A stretch of 64,000 bases of DNA from Nevskia soli DSM 19509 (GCF_000711955.1 NZ_JONR01000007.1:1-64000), one strand, 5' to 3'. Counted from the stretch's first letter, positions 17,029-28,443 are shown. Numbers and translations: made by a program. Notes: generated from the letters alone by a model not told the origin.

Positions 17029-17900
17029 GTGCCGGATCCATGGCCATGCCGATGAACGACGCACCGACCCTGCCGCGGGCCCTGCTGCCGGCGATCCTGG
17101 CGGCGGGATTGCTGGCGCTCGTCATGTTGCTCGGCCACGCCATCAAGCCGCTGCTGAATCGCCCGCTGCAAGCGCTGCGTGTCGATGGCCAGCTGTCGCA
17201 CCTGAAGCCGCAACAGATCGCGGCGGCGGCGGCGATCGCGCCCGGTGCGCGGTTGTTCGATGTGCGGCTGGATGCAGTGCGGGCACAGGTGGAAGCCCTG
17301 CCCTGGGTGGCGCATGCGCGCGTGTCGCGGGTCTGGCCGGGGCGCATCGCGGTGCGCGTGTGGGAGCGCAAGCCCTACGCGCTGTGGGGCGACAAGGGCC
17401 TGGTCGACGAGGAAGGCGTGGCCTTCGCGCCGCCGGCACAGGACCTGCCGCAGGGGCTGCCGCAGCTGGCCGGCCCCGCCGGCCGCGAGGCGGAAGTGAT
17501 GCAGGACTACCAGGCCATCGCCGAGACCCTGGCCGGCGGCGCCTTCGCCCCGGACGGCCTGCGGCTGGATCCGCGCGGTTCGTGGACGCTGCATACCGCG
17601 AGCGGCATCGAGCTGCGCCTGGGCGAGGACGATCCGCGCGGCAAGACCGCGCTGCTGCAGGGCGCGGTGCTGCGCACGCTGGACGGAAAACTGGACCAGG
17701 TCGCCTATATCGACCTGCGCTACAGCAACGGCTTCGCCGTTGGCTGGAAAGACACCGGGCCTTGTCCGGTGCTCAAGGGTGCCGCGCCAGGAAAGGCGCG
17801 GCCGGACTGCGGCCGCAAGGATGCGACGCAGGCAATGAACGCACCCGCGATGCCACCGGCCGCGGGAGCCAAAGCCGCAGAGGGCAACAAGCATGAGTAG
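17025..17900 (+). CDS. ftsQ: Cell division protein FtsQ
   Basis: A bitopic divisome protein linking FtsLB to the Z-ring-associated proteins. The GTG at 17025 has a GGGGAG Shine-Dalgarno five bases upstream and gives 291 residues; ATG codons at 17040 and 17046 are alternatives. After a short cytoplasmic segment comes a membrane span (LLPAILAAGLLALVMLLGHAI). The POTRA domain follows (LQALRVDGQLSHLKPQQI, VRAQVEALPWVAHARVSRVW), then the beta domain ending IDLRYSNGFAVGWK. The last 45 or so residues are an Ala/Pro/Lys-rich tail. It overlaps ftsA by eight bases. Confidence 0.92.
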   Translation: MSAGSMAMPMNDAPTLPRALLPAILAAGLLALVMLLGHAIKPLLNRPLQALRVDGQLSHLKPQQIAAAAAIAPGARLFDVRLDAVRAQVEALPWVAHARVSRVWPGRIAVRVWERKPYALWGDKGLVDEEGVAFAPPAQDLPQGLPQLAGPAGREAEVMQDYQAIAETLAGGAFAPDGLRLDPRGSWTLHTASGIELRLGEDDPRGKTALLQGAVLRTLDGKLDQVAYIDLRYSNGFAVGWKDTGPCPVLKGAAPGKARPDCGRKDATQAMNAPAMPPAAGAKAAEGNKHE

Positions 17901-19128
17901 ACGCCAAGCCACCGAATACCTGGTCAGCCTCGATGTCGGCACCTCCAAGGTCGCCGCGCTGATCGGCGAGGTGAGCCAGGCCGGGCTGGTGCGGGTGATC
18001 GGCCTGGGCACCGCGCCGACGCGCGGCCTGAAGAAGGGTGTGGTGGTGAACATCGAGGCGACGGTGGAGTCGATCCGCCGCGCGGTGGAGGCGGCCGAGC
18101 TGATGGCCAACTGCCGCGTGCGCGCCGCCCATGTCGGCATCACCGGCAGCCATATCCGCAGCCTCAACTCGGTCGGCGTGGTGCCGATCCGCCATCGCGA
18201 GATCGGGCAGCGCGACGTCGACGCGGTGATCGAGGCGGCCAGCGCGCTGGCGATTCCGGCCGACCAGCAGATCCTGCACGTGATTCCGCAGGAGTTCGTG
18301 GTCGACGGCCAGGAGGGCATCCTCGATCCGATCGGCATGAGCGCGGTGCGCCTGGAGGCCAAGGTGCACATGGTCACCGGCACCCTGTCCGCCGCGCAGA
18401 ATCTCTACAAGTGCGTCGAGCGTTGCGGCCTGACGGTGGAGAAGCTGGTGCTGCAGCACCTGGCCTCGGCCGACGCGGTGTTGTCGCCGGACGAGCGCGA
18501 CCTCGGCGTGGCGGTGGTGGACATCGGCGGCGGCACCACCGACATCGCGGTGTTCAAGGGCGGCTCGATCCGCCACACGGCGGTGGTGCCGATCGCCGGC
18601 GATCTGGTCACCAGCGACGTGGCGGTGGCCTTCCGCACGCCGGGCCAGCATGCCGAGCAGATCAAGCTGAAGTACGGCTGCGCCCTGCCGGAGATGGTGC
18701 AGCACGACCCCGGCATCGAAGTGCCGGGCGTGGGCGATACGCCGCCGCGGCGGCTGTCGCGGCAGATGCTGGCCGAGGTGATGCGGCCGCGCTACGAGGA
18801 GCTGTTCCGCTACGTGCGCAAGGAACTGCATCGCGCCGACGTCTATGACCTCATCGCCGGCGGCGTGGTGCTGACCGGCGGCGCGGCGCAGACGCCGGGC
18901 ATCCTCGAGCTGGCGGAAGAGGTGCTCGATGTGGCGGTGCGGCTGGGCCTGCCGCACCAGGTGGAAGGCATCGAGGAAGTGACGCGCAGCCCGGCCTACG
19001 CCACCGGCGTGGGGCTGCTGCTGTTCGCCAGACAACAAAGGCCGGCCGGCGGATCGCATCTGTCCGGCACGGCGGGGATGCAGCACTGGATGGGACGCGT
19101 CCAGGGCTGGTTGAAGGGCCATTTTTAG
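17893..19128 (+). CDS. ftsA: Cell division protein FtsA
   Basis: An actin-like ATPase that tethers FtsZ to the membrane and recruits late divisome proteins. The 411-residue protein shows the phosphate-1 loop LVSLDVGTSKVAALIGE, the 1C domain region typical of FtsA, the phosphate-2 loop VVDIGGGTTDIAVF, and the adenosine motif GGVVLTGGAAQTPGI. It ends with an amphipathic membrane-targeting helix (MGRVQGWLKGHF). The ATG at 17893 overlaps ftsQ. A 74-base gap follows, so ftsZ is not translationally coupled. Confidence 0.96.
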   Translation: MSRRQATEYLVSLDVGTSKVAALIGEVSQAGLVRVIGLGTAPTRGLKKGVVVNIEATVESIRRAVEAAELMANCRVRAAHVGITGSHIRSLNSVGVVPIRHREIGQRDVDAVIEAASALAIPADQQILHVIPQEFVVDGQEGILDPIGMSAVRLEAKVHMVTGTLSAAQNLYKCVERCGLTVEKLVLQHLASADAVLSPDERDLGVAVVDIGGGTTDIAVFKGGSIRHTAVVPIAGDLVTSDVAVAFRTPGQHAEQIKLKYGCALPEMVQHDPGIEVPGVGDTPPRRLSRQMLAEVMRPRYEELFRYVRKELHRADVYDLIAGGVVLTGGAAQTPGILELAEEVLDVAVRLGLPHQVEGIEEVTRSPAYATGVGLLLFARQQRPAGGSHLSGTAGMQHWMGRVQGWLKGHF

Positions 19129-19202
19129 CGGGTTCGATTTCTGGGTTGTAACAAGGACGTTTCAGGTGGGTTGTTCTCAAAAGATTTTGTAAGGAGGCTG
19201 AC

Positions 19203-20411
19203 ATGGCGAATGTGGTACCAGAGATGTTCGAGTTGGTGGACGGTCAAAGCAAGCGCGCCGTGATCCGTGTGATCGGCGTGGGCGGCGGTGGCTGCAATAC
19301 GGTCAACCAGATGGCGGCGGCGAATATCCAGGGTGTGGAATTCATCTCCGCCAACACGGATCGGGATCATTTGGAAAAGTGCGTGCCGACGCTGCAGCTG
19401 CAGCTCGGCGCGGAAGTGACGCGCGGCCTCGGCGCCGGCTCGAACCCGAAGCTGGGTCGCGAGGCGGCGGAAGAGGATCGCGACCGCATCCGCGAGATGC
19501 TGGAAGGTACCGACCTGCTGTTCATCACGGCCGGCATGGGCGGCGGCACCGGCACCGGCGCGGCGCCGGTGATCGCGGAGATCGCCCGCGAGCTGGAAAT
19601 CCTCACGGTGGCGGTGGTGACCAAGCCGTTCCCGCATGAGGGCAAGAAGCGCCTGGCCGTGGCGCAGGAAGGCATCCGCGAGCTGCAGCAGCATGTCGAC
19701 TCGCTGATCATGATTCCGAACGAGAAGCTGCGCCTGGTGCTGGGCGGCAACGTCACGCTGCTCAGCGGCTTCAAGGCGGCCAACGACGTGCTGCAGAACG
19801 CGGTGCAGGGCATTTCCGACCTGATCACCCGTCCGGGCATGATGAACGTGGACTTCGCCGACGTGAAGACGGTGATGAGCAACCGCGGCATGGCCATGAT
19901 GGGCCTGGGCTCGGCCACCGGTGAAGACCGCGCCAAGCGGGCGGTGGAAGCGGCGCTGTCCAGCCCGCTGCTCGACGATCTGGAACTGATCGGCGCGCGC
20001 GGCATCCTGGTCAACATCACCTGCGACGAGAGCCTGACCCTGGACGAGCTGGAGCTGGTCAACGAGCGCATCAACGAGATCGCCTCGGCCGAAGTCGACA
20101 TGAAGTGCGGCACCAGCTTCGACCCGGCGCTGAACGGCGAACTGCGGGTGACGGTGGTGGCCACCGGCCTGGAAGGCTCGCGCGCCGCCAAGGTCAAGGA
20201 AGCCGCGGCGGCGATGGAACAGCCGCGCCTGAAGTCCCCGGGCGTGGTGACGCCGCTGCGCACGCCGTCGGCCTGGCCGGCGCGTGGTCACGACGTGGAG
20301 ATCCCGCCGGCGCGCCATGCGCGTCCGTCGACCTCGGCCAGCCTGATGGCGCTGGATTACAACGAGGAGCTGCTGGATATTCCGGCGTTCCTGCGGGCCC
20401 AGGCTGATTAA
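19203..20411 (+). CDS. ftsZ: Cell division GTPase FtsZ
   Basis: The tubulin homologue that forms the Z-ring. A strong AAGGAGG at 19190-19196 precedes the ATG. The 402-residue protein has the N-terminal glycine loop VIGVGGGGCNTVNQM, the tubulin signature GGGTGTGAAP, the synergy residues NVDFADVKTVMS, and the conserved C-terminal FtsA/ZipA-binding tail LDIPAFLRAQAD. One oddity is that the normally well-conserved NTDAQAL segment reads NTDRDHL here. The linker before the C-terminal tail is short. A hairpin repeat follows the stop immediately. Confidence 0.97.
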   Translation: MANVVPEMFELVDGQSKRAVIRVIGVGGGGCNTVNQMAAANIQGVEFISANTDRDHLEKCVPTLQLQLGAEVTRGLGAGSNPKLGREAAEEDRDRIREMLEGTDLLFITAGMGGGTGTGAAPVIAEIARELEILTVAVVTKPFPHEGKKRLAVAQEGIRELQQHVDSLIMIPNEKLRLVLGGNVTLLSGFKAANDVLQNAVQGISDLITRPGMMNVDFADVKTVMSNRGMAMMGLGSATGEDRAKRAVEAALSSPLLDDLELIGARGILVNITCDESLTLDELELVNERINEIASAEVDMKCGTSFDPALNGELRVTVVATGLEGSRAAKVKEAAAAMEQPRLKSPGVVTPLRTPSAWPARGHDVEIPPARHARPSTSASLMALDYNEELLDIPAFLRAQAD

Positions 20412-20458
20412 CGTCCCTGTCGAGCACCGCGCCATCCATGGCGCGGACTGTTGAAACA
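20412..20458. repeat. CCATCCATGG hairpin repeat, copy 1 (after ftsZ)
   Basis: A 47-base unit whose core CCGCGCCATCCATGGCGCGG is a nine-base-pair stem with a two-base loop. It begins directly after the ftsZ stop. A second copy with only two mismatches lies at 23185-23231, directly after the M23 peptidase gene. From 20444 its end is duplicated in tandem with a 26-base period (GGACTGTTGAAACAGGCG, then GGACTGTTGGAGCAGGCG at 20470). Confidence 0.85.
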
Positions 20459-20739
20459 GGCGATGGGCTGGACTGTTGGAGCAGGCGGTGCTGGACCGCT
20501 TGCGAGATGGTTGGATGGTCGGGCGCGTTACGCCATGGCGCGCTTGATGTGGTGTGTGGCAGCCGGGCCAGGGAAGGCTTGGCTGCCGCGTCCCCTGCCG
20601 CCCGGCGGGGGATGGCTCGGGGCTTTGGGTTACAAGGGCTTAACCGGGCCGGCTGGAACTCCGTGTTAAAATACGCGTCTCAGGCCGGACATCCGGCTAA
20701 CCCACCCGCTCCGGCGGGGTGCCGCATATTCTCAAAAAC
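20459..20739. other. ftsZ-lpxC intergenic region
   Basis: No convincing gene is seen; a 101-codon frame from 20438 starts inside the hairpin repeat and lacks family features. The region contains the tandem 26-base repeat, a GC-rich hairpin near 20592-20611 (CCCCTGCCG/CGGCGGGG) that may reduce read-through from ftsZ, and a -10-like TAAAAT at 20667-20672 that could drive lpxC. No matching -35 is clear. Confidence 0.45.
20667..20672 (+). promoter_or_regulatory. Possible -10 box of lpxC
   Basis: TAAAAT within TGTTAAAATACG lies 68 bases upstream of the lpxC start. A -35 element at the proper spacing is poor. The call rests on the AT-rich box in a GC-rich gap. Confidence 0.35.
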
Positions 20740-21657
20740 ATGATCCGGCAGAGAACCCTACGCAATCCGATCCGCGCCAGCGGCATCGGTCTACACAGCG
20801 GACAGAAAGTGTTCATGTCGCTGCTGCCCGCCGGGCCGGATACCGGCATCCTGTTCCGTCGCGTGGACCTGAGTCCGCCGCGGGAAGTGCCGGCGCGGGC
20901 GGTCGCGGTCAACGAAACCACGCTGTCGAGCAACCTGGTGGTGGACGGGGTCAAGGTGGCCACGGTCGAGCACCTGATGTCGGCCTTGGCCGGCATGGGC
21001 ATCGATAACTGCGTGGTGGAACTTTCCTCGCCGGAAGTGCCGATCATGGACGGCAGCGCCGGGCCCTTCGTGTTCCTGATCCAGTCGGCCGGCGTTCACG
21101 AGCAGGACGCGCCGAAGCGCTTCCTGCGCATGAGGCAGCCGGTGGAGGTTTCGGACGGCGACAAGTGGGCGCGCCTGGAGCCTTACGAGGGCTTCCGTCT
21201 CAGCTTCCATATCGATTTCGATCATCCGCTGCTCAAGTCCACGGCGCAGCAGGCGACGGTCGATTTTTCGACCAGCGCCTATATCCGCGAAGTCAGCCGC
21301 GCCCGCACCTTCGGCTTCATGCGTGAATTCGAGTTCCTGCGCTCGCGCCGCCTGGCGCTCGGCGCCAGCCTGGAAAACGCGGTGGCAGTGGATGAATTCC
21401 GCGTGCTGAACCAGGACGGCCTGCGCTACGACGATGAATTCGTGCGCCACAAGATCCTCGATGCGGTGGGCGATCTGTACCTGCTCGGCCAGCCGCTGCT
21501 GGGGGCCTACACCGCCTTCAAATCCGGCCATGCGCTCAACAATAAGCTGGCGCGGGCGGTGCTGGAGGATACTTCAGCATGGGAAACGGTGATCTTCGAG
21601 GACGAACGCGCCGCAGCCCCGGCTTTTTACACAAAAGCTGCCCCAGCCCTGGTTTGA
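20740..21657 (+). CDS. lpxC: UDP-3-O-acyl-N-acetylglucosamine deacetylase LpxC
   Basis: The zinc-dependent committed step of lipid A synthesis. The ATG at 20740 gives MIRQRTLRNPIRASGIGLHS, aligning with LpxC N-termini; the GTG at 20719 would add seven odd residues. The 305-residue protein has the zinc-ligand motif VEHLMSALAGMGIDN, the catalytic SPEVPIMDGSAGPF, RTFGFMREFE, the HKILDAVGDLYLLG block with the second zinc histidine and aspartate, and GHALNNKLARA. It is the standard neighbour of ftsZ. Confidence 0.96.
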   Translation: MIRQRTLRNPIRASGIGLHSGQKVFMSLLPAGPDTGILFRRVDLSPPREVPARAVAVNETTLSSNLVVDGVKVATVEHLMSALAGMGIDNCVVELSSPEVPIMDGSAGPFVFLIQSAGVHEQDAPKRFLRMRQPVEVSDGDKWARLEPYEGFRLSFHIDFDHPLLKSTAQQATVDFSTSAYIREVSRARTFGFMREFEFLRSRRLALGASLENAVAVDEFRVLNQDGLRYDDEFVRHKILDAVGDLYLLGQPLLGAYTAFKSGHALNNKLARAVLEDTSAWETVIFEDERAAAPAFYTKAAPALV

Positions 21658-21890
21658 AGTTTGGCGCTGCGGTCAATCGGGGTGGTTTTCCGTTAGGCTG
21701 AATTGGCCCAAAACGGGCCGACGGGCAGACCAGGGTATCACTCGATTGTTTCAAATCTGCAATACAAGTGCTTGTAAGCGTTGATTTAGTTGCATGACGC
21801 GCAAATCATGACCGTTGCCCCGGGCCGCGCCCTTTATTGGCGCACCCGAGCTTGCATCCGGGTCAATACCCTGTTTAGACTGGCCAAAAT
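21658..21890. other. Convergent gap between lpxC and dciA, no gene seen
   Basis: No open frame with family features is visible. A small hairpin, GGCCC-AAAAC-GGGCC, lies near 21706-21720 and could be a weak bidirectional end signal, but it has no T run. The composition is closer to neutral than the surrounding genes. Confidence 0.3.
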
Positions 21891-22217
21891 CTAGCCGCTC
21901 CTGGCGGATGGATTTATTTTCACTTCAACTTTTGTAGAGGCCAAACCGAGGCGCTGGCGCAGGAAATGGATCAATTCTTGCTGCTTGTAGCGAACTTGAG
22001 TCAGAGCGGCGGCTGAAGCGGCATAAATGATCAGAGTGCCGTCACGCTCGTTGGCAATCGTCAGGGAAGAAGCCAGCGGTTCGCCCGCCCAGTCACGGAG
22101 CGCGGATTGTATTTCCGCCAGTTGACGGGCGCGGGCCAGCACGCTGTGCATAGAGGAACCAGGTTCGTCTAGACACGCGCCGATGCCTTTTGCGTCGGGC
22201 TCCCGAGGGGGCTTCAT
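21891..22217 (-). CDS. dciA: DUF721 domain protein, DciA-like helicase loader
   Basis: A 108-residue protein whose core (residues 25-100) fits the DUF721/DciA fold: RARQLAEIQSALRDWAGEPL, SLTIANERDGTLIIYAAS, QVRYKQQELIHFLRQRLG. DciA proteins load the replicative helicase DnaB in bacteria without DnaC. It is transcribed divergently from the M23 gene (26 bases apart) and convergently with lpxC, a common arrangement in gammaproteobacteria. The M at residue 23 is an alternative start. Function is assigned by family only. Confidence 0.75.
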   Translation of the reverse strand: MKPPREPDAKGIGACLDEPGSSMHSVLARARQLAEIQSALRDWAGEPLASSLTIANERDGTLIIYAASAAALTQVRYKQQELIHFLRQRLGLASTKVEVKINPSARSG

Positions 22218-22243
22218 CAGCTTTGCGGGGTAGGTTTGTAGGA

Positions 22244-23182
22244 ATGGATATTATTTTAGTCAGTCACGCACGCGGCCGTACCTGGCGCCTGCGCCTGGAA
22301 CCGCGGAACATCTTAGTCTGGCTGCCGGCGAGCATCTGTGCGCTAGTTCTCCTTGGCCTGTGTTTTTCGGCCGGGTGGATGCTGCGTCCGGCCGGCGGGC
22401 TGCTGCCTGCCAATGTGGTCAGCCAGTGGGATAGCCAGCTGCAAGTGCAGCGCGGCGAATTGCAGACCGCCCGCAGCAAGGCTGCGGAAGATGCCAATGC
22501 GCTGTCGCGGCGCATCGCCGAGTTGCAGGCCTATGTGATGCGCCTTGACGCCGCCGGCAGCCGCATGACGCAAATTGCCCATATCGACCCGGCCGAGTTC
22601 AATTTTGACAAGCCGCCCCCCATGGGCGGCCCGGAAGTGCAGATCGGCAACCAGCCGGGACAGCCGGTGGCGCTGGCCGACGTGCTCGGCTCGCTGGACC
22701 AGTTGCAGCAGCAGCTGACCGACCGTGAGCGGCAGATGCGGGTGCTGGAAGACCTGCTGCTGGCCGGCAAGCTGGAGAAGGAAGTGCGGCCCTCGGGTTG
22801 GCCCATCAGCGGCGGTTACATCACCTCCGGCTTCGGGGTGCGTACCGACCCCTTCACCGGGCTGCGCGACTACCATCCGGGCATCGATTTCGCGGCCGCG
22901 GAAGGCTCGCAGGTCATGTCGGTGGCCGCGGGTATCGTCACCGCGGCGGGCGAACGCAACGGCTACGGCAACCTGGTGGAAATCGACCACGGCAACGGCT
23001 ACGTCACCCGGTACGGCCATAACGAGAAGATCCTGGTCAAGGTCGGCGACCGCGTCCGCAAGGGCCAGGCAGTGGCCCTGATCGGCAGCACTGGCCGCTC
23101 CACCGGGCCGCATGTGCACTTTGAAGTGGTATTGAACGGAACCGTGGTCAATCCCGAGCAGTACATCCAGGCCGCCAGATAG
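22244..23182 (+). CDS. M23-family murein endopeptidase with N-terminal membrane anchor
   Basis: A 312-residue protein with a short cytoplasmic N-terminus, one membrane segment (ILVWLPASICALVLLGLCF) and a coiled-coil stretch (about 65-175). A C-terminal LytM/M23 domain completes it. The zinc site is intact: HPGIDFA supplies H and D, and HVHFEV supplies the last histidine. It therefore probably cuts peptide cross-links in the periplasm rather than acting as a degenerate activator. The ATG at 22244 was chosen because an upstream extension is basic and overlaps the dciA start. It lies next to secA as in Pseudomonas. Confidence 0.88.
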   Translation: MDIILVSHARGRTWRLRLEPRNILVWLPASICALVLLGLCFSAGWMLRPAGGLLPANVVSQWDSQLQVQRGELQTARSKAAEDANALSRRIAELQAYVMRLDAAGSRMTQIAHIDPAEFNFDKPPPMGGPEVQIGNQPGQPVALADVLGSLDQLQQQLTDRERQMRVLEDLLLAGKLEKEVRPSGWPISGGYITSGFGVRTDPFTGLRDYHPGIDFAAAEGSQVMSVAAGIVTAAGERNGYGNLVEIDHGNGYVTRYGHNEKILVKVGDRVRKGQAVALIGSTGRSTGPHVHFEVVLNGTVVNPEQYIQAAR

Positions 23183-23184
23183 GT

Positions 23185-23231
23185 CGTCCCTGACAAGCAC
23201 CGCGCCATCCATGGCGCGGACTGTTGAAACA
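23185..23231. repeat. CCATCCATGG hairpin repeat, copy 2 (after the M23 gene)
   Basis: The same 47-base unit as at 20412, with two mismatches (TGACAAG in place of TGTCGAG), starting two bases after the M23 stop. The hairpin core is identical. A separate true terminator follows at 23236. Confidence 0.85.
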
Positions 23232-23235
23232 AGCT

Positions 23236-23264
23236 GGGCCCCGGATTGATTCCGGGGCTTTTTT
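23236..23264 (+). terminator. Rho-independent terminator after the M23 gene
   Basis: GCCCCGG and CCGGGGC form a seven-base-pair stem around an ATTGATT loop, followed at once by six T. This should end transcription of the M23 gene before secA. Confidence 0.85.
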
Positions 23265-23342
23265 CTTTGAAAGGGGGCGCATCCCCGGCGGTTGGCGCTT
23301 TACGCCCTTGAACCCGTCAACATCGCCGCAACCCTTATCCCC

Positions 23343-23348
23343 TATAAT
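23343..23348 (+). promoter_or_regulatory. Probable -10 box of secA
   Basis: A perfect TATAAT sits 64 bases before the secA ATG, downstream of the terminator, where an independent promoter is needed. No strong -35 lies 17 bases upstream (ACATCG), so promoter strength is unclear. Confidence 0.5.
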
Positions 23349-23411
23349 CCGCCTTCCGTTCGGACGCGGCCGGCTAGCGGCTGGCCGATCCTCCCCAGAA
23401 TCAGACAGATC

Positions 23412-26153
<2,742 letters not shown>

Positions 26154-26166
26154 CGAGACGACCTCC

Positions 26167-26268
26167 AGTGGTCAGTGACTAGTGGCTAGTGGTTGGTAAA
26201 AGCTAAACTGCCGGCCTGCCGCGCAAGGCTTTTTTTTTCTGGCCACTGTTCACTAACCACTAATCACT
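26167..26268. repeat. Heptanucleotide palindromic repeat, copy 3
   Basis: The left arm at 26167-26197 reads AGTGGTC, AGTGACT, AGTGGCT, AGTGGTT, GGT. The right arm at 26241-26268, read on the minus strand, is AGTGATT, AGTGGTT, AGTGAAC, AGTGGCC. The loop differs from the other copies and contains a run of nine T. It fills the secA-argJ gap and ends seven bases before the argJ ATG. Confidence 0.88.
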
Positions 26269-26275
26269 GCTTTTT

Positions 26276-27496
26276 ATGGCCGTCAATCTCAATCCCCCAG
26301 GAACCCTCCACCCGGTCCCCGGCGTGCGCCTCGGCGTGGCCGAAGCGGCGATCAAGAAGCCGGGCCGCAAGGATCTGCTGCTGATCGAGCTGGCGCCGGG
26401 CAGCCAGGTCGCCGGCGTCTTCACCCAGAACGCTTTTGCCGCGGCGCCGGTACAGCTGTGCCGTGAGCGTCTGTCGGCGAGCCCGGCGATGCGCGCCCTG
26501 CTGGTCAACGCCGGCAATGCCAACGCCGCCACCGGTTCGGGTGGCCTGGCCGACGCGCGCGAGACCACTGCCGCGGTGGCGCAGGCCTTGGGCTGCGCGG
26601 CGGAGCAGGTGCTGCCGTTTTCCACCGGGGTGATCGGCCAGCGTCTGCCGGTGCCGCGCATGGTGGCGGCGCTGCCGCGGGCCGTGGCCGACCTGCGCGC
26701 CGACGCCTGGCAGGACGCGGCGCGGGCGATCATGACCACCGATACGGTACCCAAGGGGGCCAGCCGCCGGGTTCGGACCTCGCAGGGGCCGGTGACGGTG
26801 ACCGGCATCGCCAAGGGCGTGGGCATGATCTATCCCGATATGGCGACCATGCTGTCCTACATCGCCACCGATGCGCGCCTGACCCCGGAAGCGGTCAAGG
26901 AATGCCTGCGCCGCGCGGTGGAGGTGTCCTTCAACAGCGTCACGGTGGATGGCGATACCTCGACCAACGATTCCTGCGTGCTGTTCGCAACCGGCCAGGC
27001 CGGCGGCGAGGATATCGGCCCGCAGCATGCCGATTTCGCTCCCGTCACCGAGGCGGTAACGGCGGTATGCATCGAGCTGGCTCAAGCCATCGCCCGCGAC
27101 GGCGAGGGGGCCACCCGCTTCATCACCATCGAGGTGGGCGGGGCCCGCAGCGTGGCGGAAGCGCGCCGGGCCGGCTATTCGATTGCGCATTCGCCGCTGG
27201 TGAAGACGGCAATGTTTGCCGGCGACGCCAACTGGGGCCGCATCATCATGGCCATCGGCAAGGCCGGCATCGAGGGGCTGGATCCCGCCGGTGTGGCGCT
27301 GGCGCTGGACGAGGTGCCGCTGCTCGAGCACGGTGAGCCGCACCCGGATTACCGCGAGGAGCTGGGCGCGGCGGTGGTGGCGAAGCCGGAATTCACCATC
27401 CGCGTTTCGCTCGGCCGCGGCGAGGCCCACGCCCGCCTGTGGACCTGCGATTTCAGCTACGACTACGTCAAGATCAACGCGGAGTACCGCACCTGA
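26276..27496 (+). CDS. argJ: Bifunctional glutamate N-acetyltransferase / amino-acid acetyltransferase ArgJ
   Basis: Recycles the acetyl group in arginine biosynthesis by transferring it from N-acetylornithine to glutamate. The 406-residue precursor cleaves itself before a threonine. That site is visible in GVGMIYPDMATML, with the nucleophile at T191. Other motifs are NAGNANAATG, PFSTGVIG, the NSVTVDGDTSTND block and the C-terminal GDANWGRI. The start lies seven bases after the palindromic repeat. No Shine-Dalgarno is obvious, because the repeat arm occupies that position. Confidence 0.95.
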   Translation: MAVNLNPPGTLHPVPGVRLGVAEAAIKKPGRKDLLLIELAPGSQVAGVFTQNAFAAAPVQLCRERLSASPAMRALLVNAGNANAATGSGGLADARETTAAVAQALGCAAEQVLPFSTGVIGQRLPVPRMVAALPRAVADLRADAWQDAARAIMTTDTVPKGASRRVRTSQGPVTVTGIAKGVGMIYPDMATMLSYIATDARLTPEAVKECLRRAVEVSFNSVTVDGDTSTNDSCVLFATGQAGGEDIGPQHADFAPVTEAVTAVCIELAQAIARDGEGATRFITIEVGGARSVAEARRAGYSIAHSPLVKTAMFAGDANWGRIIMAIGKAGIEGLDPAGVALALDEVPLLEHGEPHPDYREELGAAVVAKPEFTIRVSLGRGEAHARLWTCDFSYDYVKINAEYRT

Positions 27497-27516
27497 AGCC
27501 GCATCCGCCACGGCCG

Positions 27517-28443
27517 GTGATCCAGGTCGCCTGCGGCGTCCTGGTCAATGCCGGGGGCGAGGTGCTGATCGCGCAGCGGCCCGAGGGCAAGATCGCGGCG
27601 GGCAAATGGGAGTTCCCCGGCGGCAAGATCGAGGCGGGGGAATCGCCGTTGCAGGCACTGGTGCGGGAGCTGCACGAGGAGCTGGGCGTGGAGGTGCGCG
27701 CGGCGCGGCGCCTGCTGCGCTTCCGCCATGAGTACGCCGACCGCATCGTCATTCTCGATACCTGGCTGGTGCACCGTTTCGACGGTGAGCCGCATTCGCG
27801 CGAGCGGCAGCTGTTCGACTGGGTGCCGGTGGAGCGGCTGCATCTGCTGGACACGCTGCCGACGGTGGCGCCGATTGCGCTGGCGCTGCGCCTGCCGCAA
27901 CACTACGTCTTCACCCCACCCAATGCCGACGAGGCCCTGATCCGGGCGGGCTTGCCGCGCCTGCCCCGCGGGAGCCTGCTGCGCCTGCGCATCGCCGCGC
28001 TGGACGACCAGGCCTATGCGGACCTGGCGACGCGCCTGCGGCAGCCTGCGCAGGCCTGTGGCATCGGCCTGATGCTGGACCGGCAGCCGCATCACGTGGC
28101 GGAAACCGGGGCCGCCGGCTGGCATGCCACCGAACGGGCACTGCGGCACTGCCGGGTGCGGCCGGTAGGCAAGGCGCTGTGGTTTGCGGCCTCGGTGCAC
28201 GATGCCGCCGGCATGGACACGGCGCGGCGCCTGGGGGCGGATTTCACCGTGCTGGGCTCGGTACTGCCGACCGCCAGCCATCCTCAGGGCCATGCGCTGG
28301 GCTGGGAGCGCTGGCAACAGCTGCGGGGAGAGTCGCCGCAGCCCGTATACGCCATTGGCGGGGTGGGGCCGCAGCAGCTGGAGCTGGCCCAGGAATACGG
28401 CGCTCAGGGCGTCGCCGGAATCCGCGCCTACTGGCAGGACTAG
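27517..28443 (+). CDS. Nudix hydrolase (MutT-like) fused to a thiamine-phosphate-synthase-like domain
   Basis: The N-terminal half is a Nudix domain with the full box GGKIEAGESPLQALVREL followed by HEELGV (about residues 35-58). It fits 8-oxo-dGTP cleansing by MutT. The C-terminal half (about 145-308) resembles a ThiE/TenI barrel, ending YAIGGVGPQQLELAQEYGAQ; such fusions follow argJ in pseudomonads. The start is uncertain. GTG at 27517 gives the usual short N-terminus and 308 residues; the frame continues upstream into argJ, where ATG 27439 is possible. Confidence 0.85.
   Translation: MIQVACGVLVNAGGEVLIAQRPEGKIAAGKWEFPGGKIEAGESPLQALVRELHEELGVEVRAARRLLRFRHEYADRIVILDTWLVHRFDGEPHSRERQLFDWVPVERLHLLDTLPTVAPIALALRLPQHYVFTPPNADEALIRAGLPRLPRGSLLRLRIAALDDQAYADLATRLRQPAQACGIGLMLDRQPHHVAETGAAGWHATERALRHCRVRPVGKALWFAASVHDAAGMDTARRLGADFTVLGSVLPTASHPQGHALGWERWQQLRGESPQPVYAIGGVGPQQLELAQEYGAQGVAGIRAYWQD

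Noticed and set aside
20438..20743. 101-codon frame between ftsZ and lpxC
   Set aside because: It starts in the hairpin repeat, runs through the tandem repeat and has no recognisable features.
23292..23411. 40-residue N-terminal extension of SecA
   Set aside because: It would cover the TATAAT box, and the protein from ATG 23412 begins as SecA normally does.
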